From contig CAVXCS010000007.1 of assembly GCA_963760375.1 (NCBI GenBank), forward strand, positions 1,054,001-1,118,000: DNA of 64,000 nucleotides, in the 5' to 3' direction. This DNA comes from Pelagihabitans sp963760375 (lineage in GTDB: Bacteria > Bacteroidota > Bacteroidia > Flavobacteriales > Flavobacteriaceae). This document shows, piece after piece, positions 1 to 10,447 of the stretch. Below the pieces are notes generated by a model. The model saw nothing but the letters and a program-made list of their open reading frames with translations. It made no database searches and was not told the DNA's origin. The position numbers and the translations under genes were made by a program. Position 1 is the first letter of the stretch. Each line of letters opens with the position of its first letter.

Positions 1-1
1 C

Positions 2-808
2 GCCCATTTCAGGATCGGTGAAACCAATAGCGGGGTAGGGGCCATCATTTTCAATGATGCCAATGGCTACCATTCCCAAACAGGGGTGAAGCTTACCTAT
101 GCCCACCATCTAAAACTGGGGGGAGATGCAAGGTACCTCAATCAGGTTTCCTTCGGGATCAGTCCCACCTTATTGCAGACCAGATTGGATGAGAGTGAAT
201 TTTTATCGCCGGGGGGGATAGTGGATCCCGCCATATCCGGCACCAATATCAGCGCCGCCTATTATAATGTAGACATCGGGATGTCCTATAACCTGATGGA
301 ATTCTATGCGCATTTTGCCACCCTTAACGTTTTGGCCACTGAAAGGAGCCTTTACCGTGTGGGCAGGTTAGATCCCGCGAACGTGCCGGTGGTTGACAAT
401 CTTCGGCGTTATCTGCTTTCGGCAGGATATATATTTGGAAGGAATGAATGGCAGGTAGAGCCCTCGGTACTCTTTCAAATGACCGATTTTACCAAGGAGA
501 AAACCATAGATATCAATGCCAAGGTTTATAAAGATGTCGATTTTGGCCGTATTTGGGGCGGTCTTTCTTATCGAAGAAGCTTTGATGGTGCCCAATTCGT
601 TGACGGCAACTCGTTTGGGGAACAAAGACTGCAGTTGTTCACCCCGATCATTGGGGCCAATATCAATAACTTCATGGTTTCCTATAACTATTCTTATCAG
701 TCTGGCGCCATAAGGCTTTCGAATGGTGGTTTCCACCAGATTACCCTTGGATATGATTTTGGCCAATCCGAACGCAAGTACGATTGTTATTGCCCTGCGG
801 CCCAATGA
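2..808 (+). CDS. PorP/SprF family type IX secretion membrane protein, C-terminal part
   Basis: The reading frame is open from the first full codon (base 2), so the true start lies outside the window; about 269 residues remain of a family that is usually 300-340. What is seen is the PorP/SprF pattern: a conserved segment reading GVGAIIFNDANGYHS, then GVKLTYAHHLKLGG, then beta-strand-rich sequence ending in a short Cys-containing tail. Family members are outer-membrane beta-barrels encoded beside large T9SS substrates and are thought to dock or help attach them at the surface. The partner is presumably upstream, outside the window. A second, complete homologue lies at 10444. The family call is strong; the specific partner is unknown. 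Confidence 0.85.
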   Translation, partial: AHFRIGETNSGVGAIIFNDANGYHSQTGVKLTYAHHLKLGGDARYLNQVSFGISPTLLQTRLDESEFLSPGGIVDPAISGTNISAAYYNVDIGMSYNLMEFYAHFATLNVLATERSLYRVGRLDPANVPVVDNLRRYLLSAGYIFGRNEWQVEPSVLFQMTDFTKEKTIDINAKVYKDVDFGRIWGGLSYRRSFDGAQFVDGNSFGEQRLQLFTPIIGANINNFMVSYNYSYQSGAIRLSNGGFHQITLGYDFGQSERKYDCYCPAAQ

Positions 809-810
809 TA

Positions 811-844
811 AAATGGGCCTACCCCGTTGAAGAAGTGGCCCATT
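811..844 (+). terminator. Inverted repeat after the PorP gene, possible terminator
   Basis: Perfect 8-bp arms AATGGGCC (812-819) and GGCCCATT (837-844) enclose a 17-base loop directly after the stop codon. A T-run follows only about 14 bases later, so termination is inferred. It lies between two convergent genes. Confidence 0.4.
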
Positions 845-881
845 CCATACATCACCCTTTTTTTAAAGAATTCAGACCGGT

Positions 882-2060
882 CTAGTCCCAGCTAAAATCT
901 TTTTTGGCGGCTTGTTTCTTGATCGCTTCGAGCATGGCACTTTCCAGTTCGCCCTTGGTGGCCTCCTTTTGATTTTCTAGGAGGTAGGCATCCCGTTTTG
1001 TATTCAGCGATTGTATCTCTGCTTGGATCTTGCCGCGTTCCGACTTCTTTTCGTTGATAAAGGCCTCGATTTCGGGTCTTGACTTATCTTTCAAGCCTTC
1101 GGGCAATTGGTCTTTTTCGATTTTGGCCACACTGAAACCCGGCCTTTCAGAGGCGTCGATCAAATCCCATGATTCGTTGGCATATAAGCTCGAACTTTTG
1201 CTCACCGCTCTTTTTACGGCTACCGACGCTTCCATTTCCATGGCATTTTCATCCTGTACGCTTTGTTGGTTTTGCTTTGCGGCGCCCAGGGCACCATAGG
1301 AAACATAAGTTTTGTTCAATTTGCCGTTGAGCCTGATGATGATGTCGTCGTAGGGGGTGCTGATGTGGACCAACTGGCGGTTATGGTCAATGGCCATATA
1401 CTCTCCCCCGGTAAGCCTGGCACCGTCCTTCCAGTGGGTATGGATCCCTTCTTCATAGCTGCCACAGAATATGGTATTGACCACTACATCCTTTTCCTTG
1501 GCGTTCAATACGGCCCCTTTATAGGAGAGCCTGCCCTGATCGAACGGTTCGTTGCCTGCGATGAAGATCATTTTCAAGTTATCGGGATTCCTGCCCCAAT
1601 CGAGTTGCTTTAAAGAAGTTTGTATCACCTCCCCGCAGTATTCTTCCCCTCCATTGGTCGACAGCGAAAAAAGCTTCTCAGAGATTTCATCAAGGTCCCT
1701 ACTGAAACCAAGTACCTGTTGGATGTACCCTTCCCGGGCGGAAAGGTTGTCGTTGCCATATTGATAGAGTGCAATTTCCAACCTTGGCCGGCCCTCATCA
1801 CCGCATCTGGCATGCGTGAACTGGTTCACGATATCCCAAAGTTGGGCTTTTGCCTGGTTGATCAAACCATCCATACTATTGCTGGTATCCAACAGCAATG
1901 CTATTTTGACGGTTTGGTCCGAGGTTTTCGTCGCCTGTCCGGAGGGCGGTGTTGTCATTATATGGGGATTACTGTCGAAGGTTGCCAAATCGGCAGGGGC
2001 TGCGGCGGTCATCATCAAGCCCGAGGCGATAATGGCCAAATGTCGGTTTACTTTTTTCAT
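882..2060 (-). CDS. Secreted VWA-domain protein
   Basis: 392 residues. An N-terminal signal sequence (MKKVNRHLAIIASGLMMTAAA) is followed by a von Willebrand factor A domain from about residue 50. The metal-ion-dependent adhesion motif is visible as DTSNS at residue 58. After the domain (to about residue 240) come a linker rich in Glu/Met/Ala and a C-terminal charged, probably coiled-coil stretch (EIEAFINEKKSERGKIQAEI and onward) ending in DFSWD. VWA proteins of this kind bind metal and partner proteins in the periplasm or at the envelope; no enzymatic motif is seen. The gene is convergent with the PorP gene and divergent from the histidine kinase. The ATG at 2060 gives the signal peptide directly. 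Confidence 0.8.
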   Translation of the reverse strand: MKKVNRHLAIIASGLMMTAAAPADLATFDSNPHIMTTPPSGQATKTSDQTVKIALLLDTSNSMDGLINQAKAQLWDIVNQFTHARCGDEGRPRLEIALYQYGNDNLSAREGYIQQVLGFSRDLDEISEKLFSLSTNGGEEYCGEVIQTSLKQLDWGRNPDNLKMIFIAGNEPFDQGRLSYKGAVLNAKEKDVVVNTIFCGSYEEGIHTHWKDGARLTGGEYMAIDHNRQLVHISTPYDDIIIRLNGKLNKTYVSYGALGAAKQNQQSVQDENAMEMEASVAVKRAVSKSSSLYANESWDLIDASERPGFSVAKIEKDQLPEGLKDKSRPEIEAFINEKKSERGKIQAEIQSLNTKRDAYLLENQKEATKGELESAMLEAIKKQAAKKDFSWD

Positions 2061-2322
2061 CTTGTTTCTAATTTATGGGTTATTGATTTTGTGGGTTAAA
2101 AGCCGTTTTTCCCTTAGATCTATGGCTTTCTTTCACCGATAAAACTAGGTCCAAACTTTTTCATAAAAAACCACCATTGAGGGAACGGGCCTTTTTGAAG
2201 GGTGACCGTGCCCTTTGATCGCGTAAAGTGCAAAAAAGCCCCTTTGAAGGCGCCGTCCGTCGATTTTCCATATTTTTTTGTGCCATTTAAAACTGCTAAG
2301 TTTACAAGGTGTTAGCTTTATT

Positions 2323-4296
2323 ATGGCAAGGATGAAACATTTAATTTCGCTGCTATTATTGGTCACTTTTACCATGCACTCCCAGGAGGATCGAGAGGAA
2401 AAGGACCTTAATTCGATTCGGGCCGATCGGGAGGAAACGATCGGTGCTTCGCAGCACCAAACGCTATTGGATTCCGCCGACTATTTCAAGAAGATCAGCA
2501 TTGAAAAAAGTATCGACTTCATTACCCAATCCATTGCCGGTCTGGGGAACAGGGCCGACAAAAAACAACTGGCGCGGTCGCTCAGCATGCTTGGGGAGGT
2601 GTATCAGTACCATAACCAACTCGATTTGGCCATAGCGAGTTACAAGGATGCATTGGCAGCCAACAAAACGATGGGTACCGCCCTGCTTTTGGGGAAGGCA
2701 TTCCTATTGAACACCAACTATCAAGATGCGGAAAGCTTACTGAAACCCTTATTGGAACAAAAGACATGGATACCCTACCAACAGGTAGCGGTTCATGAGT
2801 TGCTGGGCGATGCTTATTTGGGACAGGGACAAACCGCCGAGGCGGTGGCCTATTATCAGCAGGGGCTGAAGATTGCAGAGTTGAATCGGATTGCGCCAAA
2901 ATTGGCCGACCTCAATTCCAAAATAGCGGATGCCTTTGCCAAGGAAGGAAAAAGTGTTGAGGCGGAAGGCTTCTACGGCAATTCCCTAAAATTGGCCGCA
3001 TCCCAACCCCCGCAACGATCTATCCAGGAGAAAGAAAAGGTGGCCGACTTTTACAATAAAAAAAGCAGGTATCCCGAAGAGATCGATTTACGGAAAAAGA
3101 GCTTGGATGAACTTCAGAAAATCGGAAAATCTGCAAGTGCAGGCGCTGCAATCGAAACGGAAGCAGATACCATCACGGCGCAACAGATCAATTTTAAGAT
3201 CGCAAAGGCCTATATCGCACAGGAACGCATGGAGGAAGCCATCCCCTATTTGGAGAGAAGCATCGTGGAGGCCGATGCGGAAGACGATTTGGTGGTGCAA
3301 AAAGACGCCACCCGAAAACTTTCGGAGGTATACGCGCTCAAGGGCGATTATACCAATGCGCTGAAAACCTATCAAGCCTATGTGTCGGTCGTGGATACCC
3401 TTTATGTGCGAAAGGAACAGGAAATTATGAGGGCGGCACGCTTTAATCGGGAAATCGCTGCCAAGCAGAGCCGTATCGAGGGCCTCGAACAGGAACGGGA
3501 ATTGTCGCAGAGCAAATATGATCTGGCCCTTGCCGAGCAAAAATTGGCGTTCGAGAGCAACAAGCGTCAGCAATGGATCATTTATTCGCTGATTTTGGGG
3601 CTGCTGTTGATGGGGTTGGCGGTTTTCTTTTTTTACCGAAGCAACAGGCAGCAACAGCTCGCGAACAATCTACTGGCGCTCAAATCGTTACGGACACAGA
3701 TGAATCCGCATTTTATATTCAATGCGCTCAACTCTGTGAACAATTATATCGCCAAAAACGATGAACGCAGCGCCAATCGTTATTTAAGCGATTTCTCGGG
3801 CCTTATGCGGGCCGTATTGGAAAATTCGGAGGAAGATTTTATTCCCTTGACCAAAGAATTGGAGTTGTTGCAGCTGTACCTGAAATTGGAACATTCGCGA
3901 TTTCCGGAAAAATTCGATTACAAAATCCGAATCGATGACCAAGCCCAGGTAGGCGCGTATCAAATCCCGCCCATGTTGTTGCAGCCCTATATCGAAAACG
4001 CGATTTGGCACGGTTTGCGATATAGGGAGGATAAAGGGTGGCTTCAAATCGATTTGGAACCGATAGCGGGCGGCAGCCTCAAAATCACTATTTCCGATAA
4101 CGGGATAGGCAGGACCAAATCGGCCCAATTGAAGACGGAAAACCAAAAAAATCAGAAGTCGAAGGCGATGGGCAACATCGGCAAACGCATCGCGATCTTG
4201 AACCAAATGTACAAGGATAAGGTGGAGGTAAGCATTGCTGACCTGGAATCGGATGGCTCCGGCACCAAGATCACCTTGATTTTAAGGCAAGATTGA
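2323..4296 (+). CDS. TPR-containing LytS-type sensor histidine kinase
   Basis: 657 residues from the ATG at 2323; a second ATG at 2332 gives an equally good signal sequence (MKHLISLLLLVTFTMHSQ). In-frame sequence upstream begins only with TTG, so I reject it. Order: signal peptide, TPR-like helical repeats to about residue 370, coiled coil, one transmembrane helix near residues 420-440, a His_kinase (PF06580) block with QMNPHFIFNALNSV and phosphoacceptor His463, then an HATPase domain with the DNGIG motif. This is the usual Bacteroidota architecture for a periplasmic sensor signalling to a LytTR regulator. The regulator follows 77 bases downstream on the same strand and is almost certainly its partner. 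The ligand is unknown. Confidence 0.88.
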   Translation: MARMKHLISLLLLVTFTMHSQEDREEKDLNSIRADREETIGASQHQTLLDSADYFKKISIEKSIDFITQSIAGLGNRADKKQLARSLSMLGEVYQYHNQLDLAIASYKDALAANKTMGTALLLGKAFLLNTNYQDAESLLKPLLEQKTWIPYQQVAVHELLGDAYLGQGQTAEAVAYYQQGLKIAELNRIAPKLADLNSKIADAFAKEGKSVEAEGFYGNSLKLAASQPPQRSIQEKEKVADFYNKKSRYPEEIDLRKKSLDELQKIGKSASAGAAIETEADTITAQQINFKIAKAYIAQERMEEAIPYLERSIVEADAEDDLVVQKDATRKLSEVYALKGDYTNALKTYQAYVSVVDTLYVRKEQEIMRAARFNREIAAKQSRIEGLEQERELSQSKYDLALAEQKLAFESNKRQQWIIYSLILGLLLMGLAVFFFYRSNRQQQLANNLLALKSLRTQMNPHFIFNALNSVNNYIAKNDERSANRYLSDFSGLMRAVLENSEEDFIPLTKELELLQLYLKLEHSRFPEKFDYKIRIDDQAQVGAYQIPPMLLQPYIENAIWHGLRYREDKGWLQIDLEPIAGGSLKITISDNGIGRTKSAQLKTENQKNQKSKAMGNIGKRIAILNQMYKDKVEVSIADLESDGSGTKITLILRQD

Positions 4297-4373
4297 GGCC
4301 CATTATGAAAGCAAGGAAAAATCGAATAGGGGATTTTGAACCCTAAAACAACATGCGTAAAAAACCGTAACGG

Positions 4374-5102
4374 ATGAAACTGAATGCGATCATCGTGGAA
4401 GATGAGGTCCAAAGCCGCGAAATATTGCGGAACTATCTGGTAAAGTACTGTGCCGATGTTGCTTTAAAGGGAGAGGCCGCTTCCGTAAAGGAAGGTTTGA
4501 AACTCATTGACGAACATCCTTTGGATCTGGTTTTTTTGGATGTTGAGATGCCCTTTGGCAATGCCTTTGATCTGCTGGACCAGTTGCCCGACCGTACTTT
4601 TGAGACCATATTCGTGACGGCCTATGGTAAATATGCCATGGACGCCCTAAACAACCATGCGGCCTATTACCTTATGAAACCGATCGCCATCGATGAATTG
4701 ATCAAGGGCGTGAATTATGTCATCGATATCAAGAAACGTGAAGCGTTGTTGGAAGACAAGATATTACAACCGCAACTCAAATCGGTGCCCGGCAAGATCA
4801 GCCTTCCCCTGCAAGACGGATTTCAGGTGCTCGATGTCAAGGACATCCTTTATTGTAAGGCAGATGACAACTACACCGAGGTCTATCTTGAAGATAGGCG
4901 CATTGTGGTGAGCAAGACCTTGAAATATTTTGAAGAGGCATTGTCTCCATTTCATTTTGTCCGCGTCCACAAGTCCTATTTGGTGAATATAAATGCCGTG
5001 ATGCGCTATAAAAAGGGCAAAGGGGGCAGTGTGGTGATTTCCAATGGCAAGGAATTATCGGTTTCCGCTTCCAAAAAACAGGAATTGTTGTCGTATTTTT
5101 AG
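4374..5102 (+). CDS. LytTR family response regulator
   Basis: 242 residues. The N-terminal receiver domain (VEDE near residue 8; phosphoacceptor Asp56 in FLDVEMP; conserved Lys in YYLMKPIAIDEL) is followed by a LytTR DNA-binding domain over about residues 140-240, with the typical FVRVHKSYLVNINAV segment. It binds DNA as the output partner of the histidine kinase immediately upstream. No target is visible in the window. Length and domain order are normal for the family. Confidence 0.92.
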   Translation: MKLNAIIVEDEVQSREILRNYLVKYCADVALKGEAASVKEGLKLIDEHPLDLVFLDVEMPFGNAFDLLDQLPDRTFETIFVTAYGKYAMDALNNHAAYYLMKPIAIDELIKGVNYVIDIKKREALLEDKILQPQLKSVPGKISLPLQDGFQVLDVKDILYCKADDNYTEVYLEDRRIVVSKTLKYFEEALSPFHFVRVHKSYLVNINAVMRYKKGKGGSVVISNGKELSVSASKKQELLSYF

Positions 5103-5139
5103 ATCCCGTCCCGACAGGGGGCGATAAAACCATTGACAC

Positions 5140-5650
5140 ATGATCATCAAAACCATCAACGGAAAGACCCCTCTGATCGGAAACGACTGTTTTATAGCAG
5201 AAAACGCTGTCATTGTGGGCGAGGTAAGCATGGGCGACCAATGCAGTGTATGGTTCAATGCCGTTTTAAGGGGCGATGTACACTTCATCAAAATGGGCAA
5301 TAAGGTGAACGTGCAGGACGGGGCGGTAATCCATTGCACCTATCTGAAGTCACCCACCACCATTGGCAATAATGTCTCCATAGGGCACAATGCCATCGTG
5401 CACGGCTGCACCATTAAAGACAATGTGCTGATCGGTATGGGCAGTATCGTGATGGACGATTGTGTGATCGAAAGCCATAGCATCATCGCGGCCGGTGCGG
5501 TGGTGACCAAGGGCACGCATGTACCTATCGGGTACGGTCTTTGCCGGAATGCCGGCGAGGAAGATCAAGGATATCAGCCCCGAACTCAGTGCGGGGGAGA
5601 TTGATCGGATTGCCGATAGCTATGTAAAATATTCGGGCTGGTTCAAATAG
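5140..5650 (+). pseudogene. Gamma carbonic anhydrase family protein (YrdA/PaaY-like), frameshifted
   Basis: Left-handed beta-helix hexapeptide repeats with the gamma-class histidines (AVIHC, IGHNAIVHGC) are intact up to VTKGTHVP at codon 129. The frame then runs into an unrelated tail ending at 5604. Shifting frame by one extra base at about 5527 restores a perfect family C-terminus (SGTVFAGMPARKIKDISPEL onward to GWFK) and a stop at 5648-5650. Corrected length is about 169 residues, normal for the family. Members bind Zn/Fe in a trimer; some hydrate CO2, many have no proven activity. Either a sequencing indel or a very recent mutation, because everything downstream of the shift is conserved. 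Confidence 0.85.
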
Positions 5651-5793
5651 GATCGGGAATTTTTTTCTGGCCGGTGGTCGCCAAAAGATATGACAGAACC
5701 CTCTTGGAGGGCCACTTGTTCCCAAGCGCCTTACGCACTAAAGATCTCTGGCGCAAAAGCCATGTTCCAAATTTTTTTCCAGTAAATAATCCT

Positions 5794-5801
5794 TATTTTT
5801 G
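5794..5801 (+). promoter_or_regulatory. Candidate -7 element for fabD
   Basis: TATTTTTG matches the Bacteroidota -7 consensus TAnnTTTG and lies 24 bases before the fabD ATG. No clear TTG at the -33 position is seen, so only the -7 box is supported. Confidence 0.45.
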
Positions 5802-5825
5802 CCGCACCAATAAAAAAAACAAACG

Positions 5826-6716
5826 ATGAAAGCATACATCTTCCCTGGCCAAGGCGCGCAGTTCGTGGGGATGGGACTTGACCTTTATGAGAAACATCCC
5901 ATCGCCCAGGAAATGTTCGAGAATGCCAATAAAATACTCGGTTTCCGTATCACCGATACCATGTTCGAGGGCACGCCCGAAGCCCTGAAGGAAACCCAGG
6001 TGACCCAACCCGCCATCTTTTTGCATTCGGTGATTTTGAGCAAGGTAATGGGCAGTGATTTTAAACCCGATATGGTGGCCGGTCATTCGCTGGGAGAATT
6101 TTCGGCACTGGTGGCAAACGGGGTGCTCACATTTGAGGATGCGTTGCAATTGGTTTCGCAACGGGCGATGGCCATGCAAAAGGCCTGTGAAATGCGCCCG
6201 GGCACCATGGCGGCCGTTCTGGGACTCGAAGATGGCATCGTGGAGAAAATATGTGAACAAACGTCCGGGATCGTGGTCGCGGCCAATTACAACTGCCCCG
6301 GCCAGCTCGTGATCTCGGGGGAAGTGGAGGCTGTGACCCAGGCCTGTGAAAAACTAAAAGAGGCGGGGGCCCGAAGGGCTTTGATGTTGCCCGTGGGCGG
6401 TGCGTTTCACTCGCCCTTGATGGAGCCGGCCCGGGAAGAGTTGGCCGCGGCCATCGAAAACACGGTCTTCTCCAAACCCAACTGTGCCATTTACCAAAAT
6501 GTGACGACCACGGCGGTACTGGATGCGAACAAGATCAAGCAAAACCTGATATCCCAATTGACCGCCCCCGTGCGATGGACCCAGAGCGTGCGACAAATGC
6601 ACCAGGATGGTGCGACCTTGTTCACCGAAGTGGGCCCCGGTAACGTGTTGCAGGGGTTGGTCAAAAAGATTGTTCCGGAGGCGCAGACCGCTGCCGCAGT
6701 GGTCCAAGGGCCGTAA
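5826..6716 (+). CDS. fabD: Malonyl CoA-acyl carrier protein transacylase
   Basis: 296 residues, the usual FabD length. It opens with the family signature IFPGQGAQFVGMG and carries the nucleophile in GHSLGEFSAL (Ser88) and the catalytic histidine in GGAFHSPLM. FabD moves malonyl from CoA to acyl carrier protein at the start of fatty-acid elongation in the cytoplasm. The gene stands alone here, with its own candidate -7 box; the next gene starts 109 bases later. The start ATG at 5826 places the signature at the N-terminus as in homologues. Confidence 0.96.
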   Translation: MKAYIFPGQGAQFVGMGLDLYEKHPIAQEMFENANKILGFRITDTMFEGTPEALKETQVTQPAIFLHSVILSKVMGSDFKPDMVAGHSLGEFSALVANGVLTFEDALQLVSQRAMAMQKACEMRPGTMAAVLGLEDGIVEKICEQTSGIVVAANYNCPGQLVISGEVEAVTQACEKLKEAGARRALMLPVGGAFHSPLMEPAREELAAAIENTVFSKPNCAIYQNVTTTAVLDANKIKQNLISQLTAPVRWTQSVRQMHQDGATLFTEVGPGNVLQGLVKKIVPEAQTAAAVVQGP

Positions 6717-6825
6717 CATTGATTTTCACCCGAAAAAACCTGTACTTAAACCCTTTATCCTAAGTTGTGGGCGTTTTTTTTTGTAATATTGAGGCCCATT
6801 TATCGGAGTCCCTACCTCTTAGTTT

Positions 6826-9800
6826 ATGGGATTGATTTTGATCCGAAACATTGCTATGGAAATAAAAAGAAACTTTAATGTAGGGGCCATATTTTTTAAG
6901 GGTTTGGCCAGTTTTAGAAAGCACTTATTTTTAGGAATCGCCCTTCTATGGTATGTGACGGGTTTTGGCCAAGTACCATCCGGTTACTCGGTCGTGATCG
7001 ATCAAAATCCCATTAATGTTGCAAACCAGAATGCGGTGAGTTTTACATATACGGGCGCAGAATTTTTATCCACTTATAATTATATATTCAGTAGTTCAGG
7101 AGGAGGTGTTAATGTTACGGACACTGGAACTATAATAGCTACTGACGGCCAAATAGAAGATATTGATTTAAGCGGCCTTGCGGATGGAGTAATTACCTTG
7201 AGCTTTACCCTTACCAATGGATTTGGTACCGGTTTGCCGGAATTTTCCTTGTCGACTAAGGATGCAACGCCACCAACGATTGCAATAGGTGCCCCAAGCG
7301 CAGCACTCACCGATAACGGTCCCATAGATTTTATTGTAACCTATACTGGGGCGAGTGCGGTAAACCTGAGTGGAAAAGTGACCCTGAACTCTACCGGAAC
7401 TGCCACGGGAACCATAGCGGTATCGGGCGGTGGTACTTCAACCAGGCAGGTGAGGATCAACAACATTACCGGCGACGGCACCCTGAGCATCTCGATCGCT
7501 GATGGCAGTGCTACCGATGCGGCGGGCAATACCGCAGAGGCTGCTGGGCCCAGCACCACCTTCACCGTAGACAATACGGGCCCTACTATCGTTATCAGTG
7601 GCCCCAGCGCTTCAAGTACCAATACGGGGCCGGTCACCTATACCATAACCTATTCCGGCGCGAGCACGGTGAATTTGTCGGATGGCGATGTAAACTTGAT
7701 CGACACGGGTTCCGCCGATGGTTCGATCACGGTTTCGGGCACCGGAACCACGACCAGAACGGTCACCATCAGCGGCATTACGGGCAATGGCACCCTTGGC
7801 ATCTCCCTCGACGATGATACGGCCCGGGACGTTTTGGGAAACCGCTCACTTGCCGCCGGGCCAAGTGCCACATTTATTGTTGATAACACAGCGCCGACCA
7901 TTTCGATTGGCAGCCCTAGTGTGGGCACTACGAATACGGGCCCAGTGACTTATACAGTAGCCTATACCGGTGCCAGTTCAGTGACCTTGGCAGTCGGTAA
8001 TATCACCCTGAACACCACGGGTACGGCTACTGGCACGCTTGCCGTAACAGGAAGTGGTAATGCGGCAAGAACCGTAACCATAAGTTCAATAAGTGGTAAT
8101 GGCACCCTGGGCATTTCCATTGCAGCAGGTACCGCCAGCGATTCCGCTGGCAACCTAGCACCTGCTGCCGGTCCCAGCACTACGTTTACCGTGGTTCCAC
8201 CTTGTAACGCGGGTACAACGGCCCCGACCATCAATGGCGGCGTGCCCACGGTCTTTTGTGATGTAATTACCCGAAATTTAAGTGCTTATTCAACTAGTAT
8301 TCCACCGTCTTCGGGAATCACCTTGAACCTGGAGCACGGATTCGAATCCCTTGAATACGGGTAACCATTTGACCCACGTGCACAGGTTAATTCAACCCTC
8401 CCCTGGCTGAGTAATCATTATGTATTTTTTTATGATGCGGTCAACACATGTGCCAGTCCTGTTTCCACCATCAGTATCGTGGTGAACACCACCCCAACGG
8501 TAACAGGGGTAACCGCCAGTCCTGCTGAATTGTGCGGTTCCGGACCGGTGACCCTATCTGCCACCGGTACCGCCAACCCCACCTTTAATTGGTACACCAC
8601 CAACGTTGGGGGTACGCCCATTGCTACTGGCGCAAGTATTGTCCGCAATTTGGCGGCCCCTACCACCAGCGGCCCGGCCATCACCTATACTTTTTATGTG
8701 GAGGCCACCCTCAACAATTGTCCCTCGGAAAGGGAAGCGGTAAGCGTGGTGGTCGCCTACCAGCCCTCTGCGGGTACGCCCACCAATGCCTCCTCCTGCA
8801 GCGTTGCGGCCAATGGCCCTACCACCGTGGACCTCGACGATCGACTTGCCGGGGAGGATGCCGGATCATGGGCGATTACCACCGATCCTTCCGGAAGCCT
8901 TACAGTGGGCGCTGGAAATGTGGTGAATTTTGTGGGCCGGCCCGACGGCAATTATGTATTCACCTTTACCACGGCAGGGCGCACAGGCCCCCTGTACCAA
9001 CGTATCATCGGTGGTGACCATTTCAGTGAACGATTGCGATGTGGATACCGATGGGGACGGACTTTTCGATGGCCCGGAGGCCACCCTCGGCACCGATCCC
9101 AACAACAGGGATTCCGATGAAGACGGCATAGAAGACGGGGTGGAGGTAGGTCCGGATTTTCTCAATCCTTTGGACGAAGACAGCGACGGTATCATCGATG
9201 CCCTGGATTCCAATATCCTGGACCAGGACATGGACGGGGTGGTCGATCAGTTGGATCCGGCCAATAACAATCCCTGTATCCCCGACAATACCAACGGCCT
9301 CTGCGACACCGATGGTGACGGCATCACCGATGGGGAAGAGATCGCCAATGGCAGCGACCCCCTCGATGCCTGCAGTCCGAACCTTACTCCCGATTGCGCC
9401 CCCGATCCCATCGATCTGGAAATCACCAAGGAGGTCGACAATGAAAATGCGGCGCCTGGCACCGAAGTGGTGTTCAGGGTCACGGTCAACAACTTGTCCG
9501 ACAGTAGAGTGTTGGGCATTTTGATAGGGGATCTATTGGAAAGCGGTTTCGAATTTGTTTCCGCGACCGCCTCCCTCGGCAATTATGATGCGGTACCACC
9601 GGCGAATGGGACATCTTTGAATTGGGCCCCTTGCAGTCCGCTACTTTGGATATTAGGGCGAACGTAATCGAGGGCGGGGTGTATTCCAACACGGCCGAAC
9701 TGCTCGATTCTTTCCCGGATGACTTTAATGCCGACAACGATTCGGATACAGTCACATTGAGCATCGATCTGCCGGAGGGCATCGATCTTTTGGTGAGCAG

Positions 9801-10447
9801 AAAACCGCTAATAATAGAATCTGAGCGCAAGACCCTTGGTGGGCGATGAAGTGGTTTTTACCATCAAAGTGACCAATCAGTCCGTTGCCGATAATGTCTC
9901 CCAGATCCAGATCAGGGAAGTGATTGCCGATGACAGCGGCTTTGAATACCTGTCGCATACCGCCGATCTCGGCACCTATGACCGGGATACCGGCATTTGG
10001 CTCATCCCCGACCTTTTGAAAGACCAAGTGGCCCAACTGAAGATTACCGTTCGGGTACCAATGCAAGGTACTTTTGAGAATACGGCAAGCCTGGTGCGAT
10101 CTTCCCCGGCCGATGGCAATCCTGAAAACAACGAAGCCACCGTACAGGTGATTGTAAGTGCCCCGACCCCGGCGGAAGATGGTTTCATATTTAACCAATT
10201 TTCACCGAACAATGATGGCACCAATGACTTTTTAAAGATCAAATCGATTGGTTTATTTCCAAACAATTCCATCGAAATCTACAACCGCTATGGGCAACTG
10301 GTCTTCGAGAACAGGAACATGACCGATGACCAAGTTTGGGACGGATTTTATAAAAAAGAGGAAGCGCCGGAGGGCACATATTTTTATGTCCTTAATCTAG
10401 GGGATGGCACCGAAGTGCAAAAAGGCTGGATCCAACTGATAAGATGA
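6826..10447 (+). pseudogene. Large T9SS type-B surface protein (Ig-like repeats, TSP3, DUF11, CHU_C), broken by about six indels
   Basis: One interrupted gene of about 1200 codons (ATG 6826 or 6856). Order: signal sequence ending near VTGFGQ; three Ig-like tandem repeats of about 103 residues (7261-8193); a further Ig-like segment; aspartate-rich thrombospondin type-3 calcium repeats (about 9040-9400); two DUF11 repeats; and a gliding-motility C-terminal (type-B T9SS sorting) domain with FSPNNDGTND and IYNRYGQLVF. Frame changes restore homology at about 8324 (extra A), 8365 (missing C), 8978 (extra G), 9604 (missing G), 9800 and 9822. The first pair brackets the only early stop (8362-8364). 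Such proteins are exported by T9SS and anchored as adhesins or motility proteins. The last codons overlap the next PorP gene by ATGA. Confidence 0.82.
7261..8193 (+). repeat. Three tandem ~310-bp coding repeats
   Basis: Units start at about 7261, 7570 and 7882. Each encodes a variant of T-x-P-T-I-x-I-x-x-P-S through GPSxTFxV, an Ig-like fold with the internal GNGTLGIS motif. The units are similar but not identical at DNA level, so they are old duplications rather than a recent expansion. Confidence 0.75.

Noticed and set aside
2145..2375. 76-codon minus-strand frame before the histidine kinase
   Set aside because: Overlaps the kinase signal peptide and has no family pattern.
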